DNA of 9,928 nt from an uncultured Eubacteriales bacterium (GTDB lineage Bacteria > Bacillota > Clostridia > Oscillospirales > Oscillospiraceae): NCBI GenBank assembly GCA_905201305.1, contig CAJKNS010000073.1:1-9928 (forward strand), given 5' to 3'. The position numbers and the translations under genes were made by a program. Shown in pieces: positions 1 through 6,398 of the stretch. The stretch's first letter is position 1; every line of letters starts with the position of its first letter. The notes below the pieces were generated by a model. It made no database searches. It worked only from the letters and a program-made list of their open reading frames with translations, and was not told the DNA's origin.

Positions 1-726
1 ATACTCCGGCCGCTTCATGCGCCCTTCGATCTTGAGGGACGCCACGCCCATGCGCTCAAGGTCGCGCAGATATTCAATAAGACAGTTGTCCTTCAGGCTC
101 AGCGGATAGCGGTTTTCCTCCCGGTCATAGCCATAGTTCAGGCGGCAGGGCTGAGCGCATTGCCCCCGGTTGCCGCTGCGCCGTCCAATCATTGCAGAGA
201 GGTAGCACTGTCCGGAATAGCACATACACAGCGCGCCATGGACAAACACCTCCACCTCAATGGGGCTCTTTTTGCAGATATAAGCGATTTGGTCATGGCT
301 CAGCTCCCGTGCCAGCACCACCCGGCTGATGCCCATTTCCGCCGCGCGGAGTACGCCGTCCAGATTATGCACTGCCATCTGGGTACTGGCATGGATGGGC
401 ACATCCGGCGCCAGCGTCCGCACCAGCTGACATACCCCCAGGTCCTGCACCAGAATCGCATCCACGCCCGCCCGGGACGCCGCCAAAATCTCCTTGGCAG
501 CATCCTTCAGCTCCCGGTCCAGCACCAGCGTATTCAGCGTCAAATAAACCTTTACCCCACGGATATGGCAATAGCTCACCCACTGGTGCAGCTGCTCCAG
601 AGTGAAGTTTTTGGCATTCATGCGGGCGTTAAAGCTGCCGCAGCCCAGGTATACGGCATCTGCTCCGTTTTGTACCGCAGCCACCAGCGCATCGCTGGAG
701 CCGGCGGGGGATAATACTTCTAGCAT
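1..726 (-). CDS. U32-family peptidase-like protein (tRNA/rRNA hydroxylation type), N-terminal 242 residues, cut by window edge
   Basis: The reading frame opens at an ATG (724-726, minus) and stays open to base 1, so the C-terminus is missing. The start is supported by a GAGGA ribosome binding site at 734-738, 7 nt upstream. The protein begins MLEVLSPAGSSDAL, the usual TIM-barrel start of the family. It carries the U32 signature at residues 159-177 (E-V-F-V-H-G-A-L-C-M-C-Y-S-G-Q-C-Y-L-S), followed by G-Q-C-A-Q-P-C at 188-194. C167, C174 and C190 or C194 match the cysteine spacing used in this family to hold a [4Fe-4S] cluster; a fourth ligand probably lies beyond the edge. Despite the name 'peptidase', characterised bacterial relatives (TrhP/YrrN-YrrO, RlhA, UbiU/V) hydroxylate tRNA, rRNA or quinone precursors. 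Which RNA this one modifies cannot be told from the fragment. It is transcribed away from the lipoprotein gene. Confidence 0.93.
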   Translation of the reverse strand, partial: MLEVLSPAGSSDALVAAVQNGADAVYLGCGSFNARMNAKNFTLEQLHQWVSYCHIRGVKVYLTLNTLVLDRELKDAAKEILAASRAGVDAILVQDLGVCQLVRTLAPDVPIHASTQMAVHNLDGVLRAAEMGISRVVLARELSHDQIAYICKKSPIEVEVFVHGALCMCYSGQCYLSAMIGRRSGNRGQCAQPCRLNYGYDREENRYPLSLKDNCLIEYLRDLERMGVASLKIEGRMKRPEY

Positions 727-805
727 ATCTCGTTCCTCACTGAACGCGCCCAAAACTGCTCTCAGGGCGCAGTATTTCTATTTTGAATATCTATTGTAAG
801 TGTGT

Positions 806-834
806 ATTATAGCACACTTTCGGGGTCCGCGAAA
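806..834 (-). promoter_or_regulatory. Extended -10 promoter of the U32 gene, with inverted repeat around the -10
   Basis: On the minus strand a perfect TATAAT (806-811) is preceded by TGC, giving an extended -10. A weak -35 (TTTCGC, 829-834) lies 17 bp further upstream. The -10 is centred in an inverted repeat, AAGTGTG (798-804) - 8 bp - CACACTT (813-819), which could be an operator. The leader to the start codon would be about 70 nt and includes a possible 6-bp stem (GCGCCC 746-751 with GGGCGC 765-770). Confidence 0.7.
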
Positions 835-957
835 CCCCTTAAGCCCGGGAAATAGCGGAATTTCAGATTTGTACCCGGTTTTCGTTCCATTTTGCTCCAC
901 GGGTATGTTGGATTTGTTTCCGAATGGTTAATTTTCCGCGGAGATACGCTGAAGTCC

Positions 958-986
958 CTTTTTATTTGTAAAATCCATGCTATAAT
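958..986 (+). promoter_or_regulatory. Extended -10 promoter of the lipoprotein gene
   Basis: A perfect TATAAT at 981-986 is preceded by TGC (978-980), so this is an extended -10. The -35 position (CTTTTT, 958-963, 17-bp spacer) is poor, as is common when TGn is present. Predicted transcription start is near 993, giving a leader of about 60 nt. Confidence 0.72.
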
Positions 987-992
987 GGCGTA

Positions 993-1016
993 AAGCTGCG
1001 GAACACCCCGCAGCTT
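993..1016 (+). promoter_or_regulatory. 5'-terminal stem-loop in the lipoprotein mRNA leader
   Basis: AAGCTGCGG (993-1001) pairs perfectly with CCGCAGCTT (1008-1016) around a 6-nt loop. It begins at the predicted first base of the transcript. A second, weaker stem, CCCGG (1018-1022) with CCGGG (1030-1034), follows and overlaps the GGGAG that may serve as ribosome binding site. There is no T-run, so it is not a terminator. A role in protecting the 5' end or limiting ribosome access is inference. Confidence 0.5.
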
Positions 1017-1051
1017 CCCCGGTAAATCGCCGGGAGATTGGATGTGTTACT

Positions 1052-3058
1052 ATGACAAAAAAGAAACTCGCGCTGCTGCTTTCGGGGCTGATGTTGCTGA
1101 GTGCCTGTAGCGCTCCGGGGGAAACAGCTGGTTCTGTCTCAGCTGCCGCCCCTGTTTCCGGCTCCGTCAGCGTGGAAGCGGAAGCCTCCTCTGAAGAAGC
1201 TCTGAAAACCGTTGCCACCATTACGCTCAGCGGCGACAGCATCACCGTCAGTGGAAACGGCGCAACGGTAAACGGCACCACCGTTACCATTACCCAGCCC
1301 GGCAATTATGACATCAGCGGCGAGCTTTCCGACGGGCAGATCATTGTGGACGCGGGCAAGGAGGACAATGTTTACCTGACGCTTTCCGGCGCTTCCATCA
1401 CCTGCTCCAACAGCGCACCGATTTATGTAAAGGAAGCGTCCACCGCAGTGGTCATGCTGGCAGACGGCACCGAGAACTACATCTCTGACGGCGAAGTTTA
1501 CGTTCTGGACGAGGGCGAGGATGAGCCGGACGCTGCAATTTTCTCCAAGGCTGACCTGCGCTTTACCGGCTCCGGCAAGCTGACCGTGGAGGGCAACTAT
1601 AACATGGCAGTCCATGGAAAGGACTCCGTGTATTTTGACAGCGACGGCACCTATGACATTCTCTCTGCCGGAGACGGCGTTAAGGGCAAGGACCGGGTTT
1701 CCATTGCGGATGACGTGAATCTCACCATTACCGCAGGCGAAGACGGCATTCAGTCCACCAACAAAAAAGACGCCAGCCTGGGGGATGTTTCCATCAGCGG
1801 CGGCACCGTTTCCATCACCGCCAGAAAGCACGGCATCAACGCAGAAACCGCACTGTATGTTTCGAGCGGCAGTCTGACCGTTGACGCGCAGGATGACGGA
1901 CTCCACGCCGGTACCGACATTTACTTTGGCAGTCCCGCCTTTGATGCGCCCACCGTTACGATTACCGCCCAGTGCGACGGCGTACAGGCAGGGAATGATC
2001 TGAACGTATCGGAAGGCGTCACCCTGGATATCACCACCGGCGGCGGTGCAGCCAATGCCCCGGAGCATGTGGAGGAATTCGGCTTCCCGGGCTGGTTTGA
2101 CACCCAGGAGGATTCCACCGAGGAAACCAGCTCCAGTGCCAAGGGTCTCAAGTCTGGCGGCAACATGTATATCGAAGGCAGCACCGCCGGCAATACCATC
2201 ACCCTGGACTGCATGGACGATGGTCTCCACTGCGGCGGCGCTCTGGAGATTCGCTATGGCTCCAATCTGACCATTGCCTCCGGCGACGACGGCATTCACT
2301 CCAACGATACTCTTGTAATTTACAGCGGCGCCACCATCAACATCACTCAGAGCTATGAGGGTCTGGAGGCTGTATTCATCACCATCAGCGGCGGCGATAT
2401 CTCTCTGGTGGCTTCCGACGATGGGCTCAACGCGGCAGGCGGCAGCTCCGCGGATACCGACTTTGCGTTCATGGGACCTCCGGGCGGCGAGGGGACCTCT
2501 GAAACCCTGGAGGATGCCAGCTATTACATTCTGATTACCGGCGGCACCCTGACTGTAGATGCAGGCGGCGACGGTCTGGATTCCAACGGCGCGTTCTTTA
2601 TGGAGGACGGCACAGTCATCGTCTCCGGTCCCGAGGACTCCATGAACGGTGCGCTGGACTACACCACCACCGGTCAGATCACCGGCGGCACGCTGATTGT
2701 CTGCGGTGCATCGGGCATGGCGCAGAATTTTGACAGCTCCTCCACCCAATGCTCTCTGCTCTATAACTTTGACGAAACCTTTGAGGGCGGCACCACCGTC
2801 ACCCTTGCCAGTGCAAATGGCAAGGTTCTGTTCGAAGCAGAGATGGCAAAGAGCTTTAACAGCGTGGTGATCTCCACACCAGACATGCAGGTGGGCGAAA
2901 CCTACACCCTTACCTGCGGCGATACCTCTGTGGAAGCCAAGCTCACCGACACCATCACCGCCCTCGGTTCCGGCGGCTTTGGGGGTGGTCCGGGCGGCTT
3001 TGGCGGACCCGGTGGTGGTCCCGGCGGCGGACCTGGCGGTCCCCCTCCCGGATTCTAA
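1052..3058 (+). CDS. Cthe_2159-like carbohydrate-binding beta-helix lipoprotein
   Basis: This is a 668-residue predicted surface lipoprotein. Residues 1-19 form a lipoprotein signal peptide (MTKKK, hydrophobic stretch, then L-S-A-C with the lipid-attached cysteine at 19). A Ser/Ala/Glu-rich linker follows to about residue 50. From about 55 to 560 the protein is built of short beta-strand turns (G-G-T-V-T-I, L-T-V-D-A) with a recurring D-G-[ILV]-x-[AS] corner, at 207, 230, 259, 281, 308, 364, 389, 412, 435, 456 and 506, mostly 21-29 residues apart. This is a right-handed beta-helix pattern. It matches the family of Cthe_2159, a cell-surface protein reported to bind cellulose-like glucan and pectic acid; the many Asp residues would suit calcium binding. 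A region near 330-362 is an insertion without the repeat. Residues 640-668 are a Gly/Pro/Phe tail. The start is set by the signal peptide; the ribosome binding site is weak (GGGAG at 1032-1036, 15 nt away). It stands alone between its own promoter and terminator. The ligand is not identifiable from sequence. Confidence 0.88.
   Translation: MTKKKLALLLSGLMLLSACSAPGETAGSVSAAAPVSGSVSVEAEASSEEALKTVATITLSGDSITVSGNGATVNGTTVTITQPGNYDISGELSDGQIIVDAGKEDNVYLTLSGASITCSNSAPIYVKEASTAVVMLADGTENYISDGEVYVLDEGEDEPDAAIFSKADLRFTGSGKLTVEGNYNMAVHGKDSVYFDSDGTYDILSAGDGVKGKDRVSIADDVNLTITAGEDGIQSTNKKDASLGDVSISGGTVSITARKHGINAETALYVSSGSLTVDAQDDGLHAGTDIYFGSPAFDAPTVTITAQCDGVQAGNDLNVSEGVTLDITTGGGAANAPEHVEEFGFPGWFDTQEDSTEETSSSAKGLKSGGNMYIEGSTAGNTITLDCMDDGLHCGGALEIRYGSNLTIASGDDGIHSNDTLVIYSGATINITQSYEGLEAVFITISGGDISLVASDDGLNAAGGSSADTDFAFMGPPGGEGTSETLEDASYYILITGGTLTVDAGGDGLDSNGAFFMEDGTVIVSGPEDSMNGALDYTTTGQITGGTLIVCGASGMAQNFDSSSTQCSLLYNFDETFEGGTTVTLASANGKVLFEAEMAKSFNSVVISTPDMQVGETYTLTCGDTSVEAKLTDTITALGSGGFGGGPGGFGGPGGGPGGGPGGPPPGF
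2969..3055 (+). repeat. Gly/Pro/Phe-rich C-terminal tail coding repeat
   Basis: The last 29 codons of the lipoprotein encode almost only Gly, Pro and Phe, in units such as GGFGG, GGPGG and GPGGG, ending PPPGF. The DNA is a run of GGC/GGT/CCC-like triplets, prone to slippage. Similar tails occur on Cthe_2159-like proteins; their function is not established, and anchoring to cell-wall or matrix polymers is only a guess. Confidence 0.75.
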
Positions 3059-3070
3059 AGTCTAGTCTTG

Positions 3071-3106
3071 ATACCTGCTGCTCTTCTTCGGGCAGCAGGT
3101 ATTTTT
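3071..3106 (+). terminator. Rho-independent terminator of the lipoprotein gene
   Basis: ATACCTGCTGC (3071-3081) pairs perfectly with GCAGCAGGTAT (3092-3102) across a 10-nt loop. A T-run at 3102-3106 follows. It lies 12 nt after the stop codon. Confidence 0.9.
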
Positions 3107-3107
3107 C

Positions 3108-3136
3108 TTGACAGCCGCTTTCCCATTTCGTAAGAT
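3108..3136 (+). promoter_or_regulatory. Promoter of the LysR-type regulator gene
   Basis: A consensus -35 (TTGACA, 3108-3113) and TAAGAT (3131-3136) are separated by 17 bp. The -35 begins two bases after the T-run of the preceding terminator. Predicted start of transcription is near 3143, giving a leader of about 25 nt. Confidence 0.75.
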
Positions 3137-3167
3137 AATAAAAAGCCTTTGCTGGGAGGTTTCATCT

Positions 3168-4049
3168 ATGGAAATCGAATACCTGCACGAATTCACCGTC
3201 ATAGCCAATCTGGGCAGCTTTTCCCGGGCTGCCGAGGAGCTTTGTATCTCCCAATCCGCCCTGTCCAAGCACATTGCCGCTTTGGAACGGGAGCTGGACA
3301 CGCCGCTGCTCACCCGCAATTCCCGGAATGTATCTCTTTCTCCCGCCGGTGCGCAGATTCTCCCCATGGCAGCGGAAATTTTCTCTCTGGGAAATAAAAT
3401 CCGGGTGGCTGCCGCCAAAGAGAGCCGTAAGGACCGGCATATTCTCACCATTGCCTCCATTCCGGTGATGGCGCAATACAACATCACCGGCGTTTTGGCA
3501 AAATTTCAGCAGCAGTACCCGCAAATCACCCTGGATGTGGCGGAATGCGAGCAGCACGATCTGGACGCCATGCTCCGTGACGGTCGCTGTGAGCTTGCCT
3601 TTACCCGCCGTGCCGGTTCCGGCGCAGCGGATATGGAGTATCTCCCCTTTGCCCAGGATCATTTGGTTGCCGTGATGCATGAGACGCACCCTCTGGCAAA
3701 ATCCGCCGCATTACAGTTGGAGGACTGCAAGGATCAGCCGCTCTTATGTCTGGACCAGCGCACGGGACTGTATGACCTCTGCACCCAGCTTTGCCATCAG
3801 GCGGGCTTTGAGCCGAACTTTGTCTATACCGGGCATCGTCCTGAGAATATTGTGGGACTGGCAGCGCAAAACATGGGCGTTGCACTGCTGATGCAGCGGC
3901 ATACCGACTATGTCCACCTGCAAAATGTTGTCACCGTTGACATCACTCCGCGGGTAGAGAGCACCATCTGTCTGGTCCGTCAAAAAGGCGTTCATTCCAG
4001 CCGTTATGCCCAGAGCTTCTGGGAATTCGTCCAATCTCTGCCCTCCTAG
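3168..4049 (+). CDS. LysR-type transcriptional regulator
   Basis: This is a 293-residue protein of normal LysR length. The winged helix-turn-helix is at residues 1-60 (S-F-S-R-A-A-E-E-L...S-Q-S-A-L-S-K-H-I near 17-37, then L-L-T-R). A linker helix follows, then the effector-binding domain from about 90 to 290 (I-L-T-I-A-S-I-P...L-A-F-T-R-R). I chose the ATG at 3168 because GGGAGG (3154-3159) sits 8 nt upstream and the protein then starts as family members do (MEIEYLHEF). An upstream TTG at 3108 would lie inside the promoter. It points the same way as the ubiD-ubiX-lpdD-like operon, which begins 293 bp downstream behind a LysR-box palindrome, so it is probably the aromatic-acid-responsive activator of that operon. 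The effector is unknown. No terminator separates it from the operon, so readthrough is possible. Confidence 0.93.
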   Translation: MEIEYLHEFTVIANLGSFSRAAEELCISQSALSKHIAALERELDTPLLTRNSRNVSLSPAGAQILPMAAEIFSLGNKIRVAAAKESRKDRHILTIASIPVMAQYNITGVLAKFQQQYPQITLDVAECEQHDLDAMLRDGRCELAFTRRAGSGAADMEYLPFAQDHLVAVMHETHPLAKSAALQLEDCKDQPLLCLDQRTGLYDLCTQLCHQAGFEPNFVYTGHRPENIVGLAAQNMGVALLMQRHTDYVHLQNVVTVDITPRVESTICLVRQKGVHSSRYAQSFWEFVQSLPS

Positions 4050-4053
4050 CGAT

Positions 4054-4076
4054 ATTCCCGCCGGGAATGGATTCCC
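4054..4076 (+). promoter_or_regulatory. Candidate LysR operator with three half-sites
   Basis: ATTCCCGCCGGGAAT (4054-4068) is a perfect 15-bp palindrome of the T-N11-A form bound by LysR proteins. A third half-site, ATTCCC (4071-4076), forms a second palindrome with the middle one (GGGAAT-GG-ATTCCC). The first palindrome is centred about 63 bp before the predicted transcription start at about 4124, where LysR recognition sites normally lie. The third half-site falls near -50, in the usual activation-site zone. Confidence 0.62.
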
Positions 4077-4088
4077 CGCAAAACAGAA

Positions 4089-4117
4089 TTGCACGAAATC
4101 CCGGCGACTGATACAAT
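4089..4117 (+). promoter_or_regulatory. Predicted promoter of the ubiD-ubiX-lpdD-like operon
   Basis: TTGCAC (4089-4094) is followed after 17 bp by TACAAT (4112-4117). TGA before the hexamer makes it an extended -10. It lies downstream of the LysR-box palindrome and upstream of the inserted miniature element, so the transcript would carry a leader of about 220 nt before ubiD. The imperfect -35 fits an activator-dependent promoter. Confidence 0.6.
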
Positions 4118-4150
4118 AACCACGAACGTATGTTCTGATTCCAAATCTCA

Positions 4151-4310
4151 GGCAACACCGCACAAATACGTCTGCGGATTCTGACGGATCTTTTCCGCCA
4201 GAAATACGTTAGTAAAACCTTGAAATACACAAAGTATTCCTGCGGCTTTACACCTTTTTCTGACGCAAAATCTCTCGTCAGACTCTCTTGGCGATTTGTG
4301 CGGTATTGCC
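4151..4310. mobile_element. Miniature inverted-repeat element (MITE-like), 160 bp
   Basis: The left end GGCAACACCGCACAAAT (4151-4167) and right end ATTTGTGCGGTATTGCC (4294-4310) are inverted repeats matching at 16 of 17 positions. The element is bracketed by CTCA on both sides (4147-4150 and 4311-4314), which looks like a 4-bp target-site duplication. Inside are further self-complementary pieces: 4181-4188 with 4194-4201 (7/8), 4212-4219 with 4244-4251 (7/8) enclosing AATAC/GTATT (4224-4228 with 4234-4238), and TCTGACG/CGTCAGA (4259-4265 with 4276-4282). It encodes no transposase, so it would move only with a partner elsewhere in the genome. It lies between the operon promoter and ubiD. The element family is not identified. 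Confidence 0.78.
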
Positions 4311-4342
4311 CTCATAGAAAACCATTTGTTTGGAGTGATATT

Positions 4343-5818
4343 ATGCAAGTTCACGATCTTCGCAGCGCACTGAAGCTGCTGGAGGATATGCCCGGTCAAC
4401 TGGTATCCACCGATGTGGAAGTCGATCCTGCCGCTGAGCTTTCGGGTGTCTACCGCTATGTGGGTGCAGGCGGCACCGTCATGCGCCCCACCAAGGTCGG
4501 CGGTCCTGCTATGATGTTTAACAACGTAAAGGGTCATCCCGACGCCCGGGTGCTCATTGGCCTGCTGGCAAACCGTCAGCGGGTGGCAAAGCTGCTGGGC
4601 ACCACCAAGGAGGATGTGGGAAAACTCCTGTGCCGCTGCGCGCAGAACCCCATTCAGCCGGTGGTGACAGAAGAGCCTGCTCCCTGCCAGGAGCTTGTTC
4701 ATCTGGCAACGGATCCGGATTTCGACCTGTATCGTCTGATTCCCGCTCCCACCAACACACCGAAGGACGCCGGTCCCTATATTACCATGGGCATGTGCTA
4801 TGCCACCCATCCCGACACCGGGCTCAGTGACGTCACCATCCACCGAATGTGCATTCAAAGCAAGGACGAGCTGTCCATTTTCCTGATGCCCGGCGCCCGG
4901 CACATCGGCGCCATGGCAGAGCGGGCAACCGAACTGGGTCGTCCGCTGCCCATCTCCATTTCCATCGGCGTGGACCCCGCCATTGAAGTCGGCTCCTGCT
5001 TTGAGCCGCCCACAACGCCTCTGGGCTTTAATGAGCTGTCCATTGCCGGTGCCATTCGGAACACCCCTGTGGTGCTGCACAAGTGCATTTCCATCGAAGA
5101 AAACTGCATTGCCAACGCCGAATATGTCATTGAGGGCGAAATTCAGCCCGGCGTTCGGGTGGTGGAGGATCAGAATTCCCACACCGGCTACGCCATGCCG
5201 GAATTCCCGGGCTATAACGGACGCGCTTCCAGCGAATGCTGGCTCATCAAGGTCAAAGCCGTCACCACCCGGAAGAACCCCATTATGCAGACGGTCATCG
5301 GTCCCTCCGAGGAGCACGTAAACCTGGCAGGTATCCCCACTGAAGCAAGTATTTATAACCTGATTGAAAAAGCCCTGCCGGGAAAGGTCACCAATGTCTA
5401 TGCCCATCCCTCCGGCGGCGGAAAATACATGGCGGTGCTCCAGTGCCGGAAAACCGTCCACACCGACGAGGGGAAGCAGCGTCAGGCAGCACTGCTGGCA
5501 TTTTCCGCATTTCCGGAGCTCAAGCATGTGATTCTGGTGGATGAGGATGTGGACATTTTCGACAGTCAGGACGTGCTTTGGGCAATGAATACCCGATTCC
5601 AGGGAGATCGGGACATTGTCACCATTCCCGGCGTGCGCTGCCATCCTCTGGACCCCAGCTCCAATCCCGCCTATTCTCCCTCCATCCCGGATATTGGCGT
5701 CAGCTGCAAGACCATTTTTGACTGCACCGTTCCGTTCCATTTGAAGGACCGGTTCCAGCGCGCCGAATTTCTGGAGGTAGACCCCAAGCATTGGCTGCCG
5801 GACTTCGACTTCTCCTGA
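4343..5818 (+). CDS. UbiD-family (hydroxy)aromatic acid decarboxylase, catalytic subunit
   Basis: This 491-residue protein has full UbiD-family length. These enzymes remove CO2 reversibly from aromatic or unsaturated acids using prenylated FMN and Mn2+/K+. Visible landmarks are G-G-P-A-M-M-F-N-N-V (53-62), D-A-G-P-Y-I-T-M-G (142-150), D163...R168, H187 and E231. By spacing these correspond to the metal/cofactor residues N168, R173, H191 and E233 of the fungal enzyme Fdc1. The usual E-G-P-F-G-E catalytic segment is here E275-D-Q-N-S-H280, followed by T-G-Y-A-M-P-E-F-P-G-Y, a form I associate with hydroxybenzoate/gallate decarboxylases (BsdC/LpdC type) rather than quinone-pathway UbiD. The ATG at 4343 is chosen for its GGAG (4332-4335) 7 nt upstream; upstream in-frame codons lie inside the mobile element. 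It is the first gene of an operon with ubiX and lpdD homologues, so a cytoplasmic phenolic-acid decarboxylase is likely; the exact substrate is not readable. Confidence 0.9.
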   Translation: MQVHDLRSALKLLEDMPGQLVSTDVEVDPAAELSGVYRYVGAGGTVMRPTKVGGPAMMFNNVKGHPDARVLIGLLANRQRVAKLLGTTKEDVGKLLCRCAQNPIQPVVTEEPAPCQELVHLATDPDFDLYRLIPAPTNTPKDAGPYITMGMCYATHPDTGLSDVTIHRMCIQSKDELSIFLMPGARHIGAMAERATELGRPLPISISIGVDPAIEVGSCFEPPTTPLGFNELSIAGAIRNTPVVLHKCISIEENCIANAEYVIEGEIQPGVRVVEDQNSHTGYAMPEFPGYNGRASSECWLIKVKAVTTRKNPIMQTVIGPSEEHVNLAGIPTEASIYNLIEKALPGKVTNVYAHPSGGGKYMAVLQCRKTVHTDEGKQRQAALLAFSAFPELKHVILVDEDVDIFDSQDVLWAMNTRFQGDRDIVTIPGVRCHPLDPSSNPAYSPSIPDIGVSCKTIFDCTVPFHLKDRFQRAEFLEVDPKHWLPDFDFS

Positions 5819-5828
5819 GGAGCCTGCC

Positions 5829-6398
5829 ATGACCACAAAACGACTGCTCATTGGCATCACCGGCGCATCCGGCGCGCCCTTGGCATTGGAGCTGCTCCAA
5901 CAGCTTAAAAGCATCCCCCAGGTGGAGTCCCATGTGATTCTGTCCCACTGCGGCGAATTAACTTTGACTCACGAAGCAGGACTTACCCGCAACGATTTGC
6001 AGGGTCTGTGCACCTGTCTCTATGACAATCAGGATTACGGCGCAGGACCTGCCAGTGGGAGCTTTCAGACCCTTGGCATGGTGATTATTCCGTGCAGCAT
6101 GAAAACTCTGGCAGGCGTGGTCAGCGGCTACTGCGACACCCTGCTGCTCCGTGCCGCCGACGTCACCATAAAGGAGCGTCGTTCTCTGGTGCTGGTGCCC
6201 AGAGAATGCCCCCTTAGCACCCTGCATCTCAGGAATCTGACCACTGCCAGCGAGCTGGGGGCGGATATCATCCCCCCGGTGCCCGCCTACTATAACCATC
6301 CCAAAACCATCGAGGACGTCAACCGCCAGGTGGCAAAGAAGGTGCTGTCCCGGTTTCATTTGGACTGCGTGCCGGAATGGACAGGGATGCCGCTATGA
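5829..6398 (+). CDS. UbiX-type flavin prenyltransferase
   Basis: This 189-residue protein has the normal length for UbiX/BsdB. It joins a dimethylallyl group to FMN to make the prenylated flavin needed by the UbiD-like enzyme encoded 10 bp upstream. Visible landmarks are the flavin-binding G-I-T-G-A-S-G-A (9-16), H-E-A (48-50), S-G-S-F (76-79), P-C-S-M-K-T-L-A (88-95), K-E-R-R-S-L-V-L-V-P-R-E (115-126), P-L-S-T-L-H-L-R-N (128-136) and P-P-V-P-A-Y-Y-N (149-156), all in family order. GAGGAG (5817-5822), 6 nt before the ATG, overlaps the ubiD stop codon. A dedicated ubiX copy beside a non-ubiquinone ubiD is typical of aromatic acid decarboxylase operons. Confidence 0.94.
   Translation: MTTKRLLIGITGASGAPLALELLQQLKSIPQVESHVILSHCGELTLTHEAGLTRNDLQGLCTCLYDNQDYGAGPASGSFQTLGMVIIPCSMKTLAGVVSGYCDTLLLRAADVTIKERRSLVLVPRECPLSTLHLRNLTTASELGADIIPPVPAYYNHPKTIEDVNRQVAKKVLSRFHLDCVPEWTGMPL

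Larger units (their letters stand above)
727..1051. other. 325-bp divergent intergenic region
   Basis: This gap separates the leftward U32 gene from the rightward lipoprotein gene. It holds the two divergent promoters and the lipoprotein leader hairpins annotated separately. Between about 835 and 955 I see no gene, RNA or clear operator. Confidence 0.7.

Noticed and set aside
1139..2749. 536-codon open frame antisense to the beta-helix lipoprotein
   Set aside because: It mirrors the repetitive GC-biased codons of the real gene, has no ribosome binding site or recognisable domain, and the sense strand has a signal peptide and family match.
2969..3055. Tandem GGC/GGT triplets considered as a phase-variable repeat or CRISPR-like array
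   Set aside because: The units are in-frame codons of a Gly/Pro/Phe tail without regular spacers, and length change would not shift the frame.
3108..3167. Upstream TTG start that would extend the LysR protein by 20 residues
   Set aside because: That TTG is part of the -35 element, and the ATG at 3168 has a good ribosome binding site and the normal family N-terminus.
3319..3329. ATTCCCGGAAT palindrome inside the LysR gene, resembling the operator half-sites
   Set aside because: Its spacing differs from the 15-bp T-N11-A site and it lies in conserved coding sequence of the DNA-binding domain, so chance is the simpler explanation.
4220..4342. Upstream start that would add 41 residues to the UbiD-like protein
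   Set aside because: The extension is encoded by the mobile element, lacks a ribosome binding site and does not resemble UbiD N-termini.
4148..5914. 588-codon open frame antisense to ubiD
   Set aside because: The sense strand encodes a full-length UbiD-family protein. The antisense frame runs into ubiX at one end and the mobile element at the other, and shows no family motifs.
6377..6394. Earlier ATG for the LpdD-like gene
   Set aside because: The ATG at 6395 overlaps the ubiX stop as ATGA and has AGGGA at proper spacing; the earlier one has neither.
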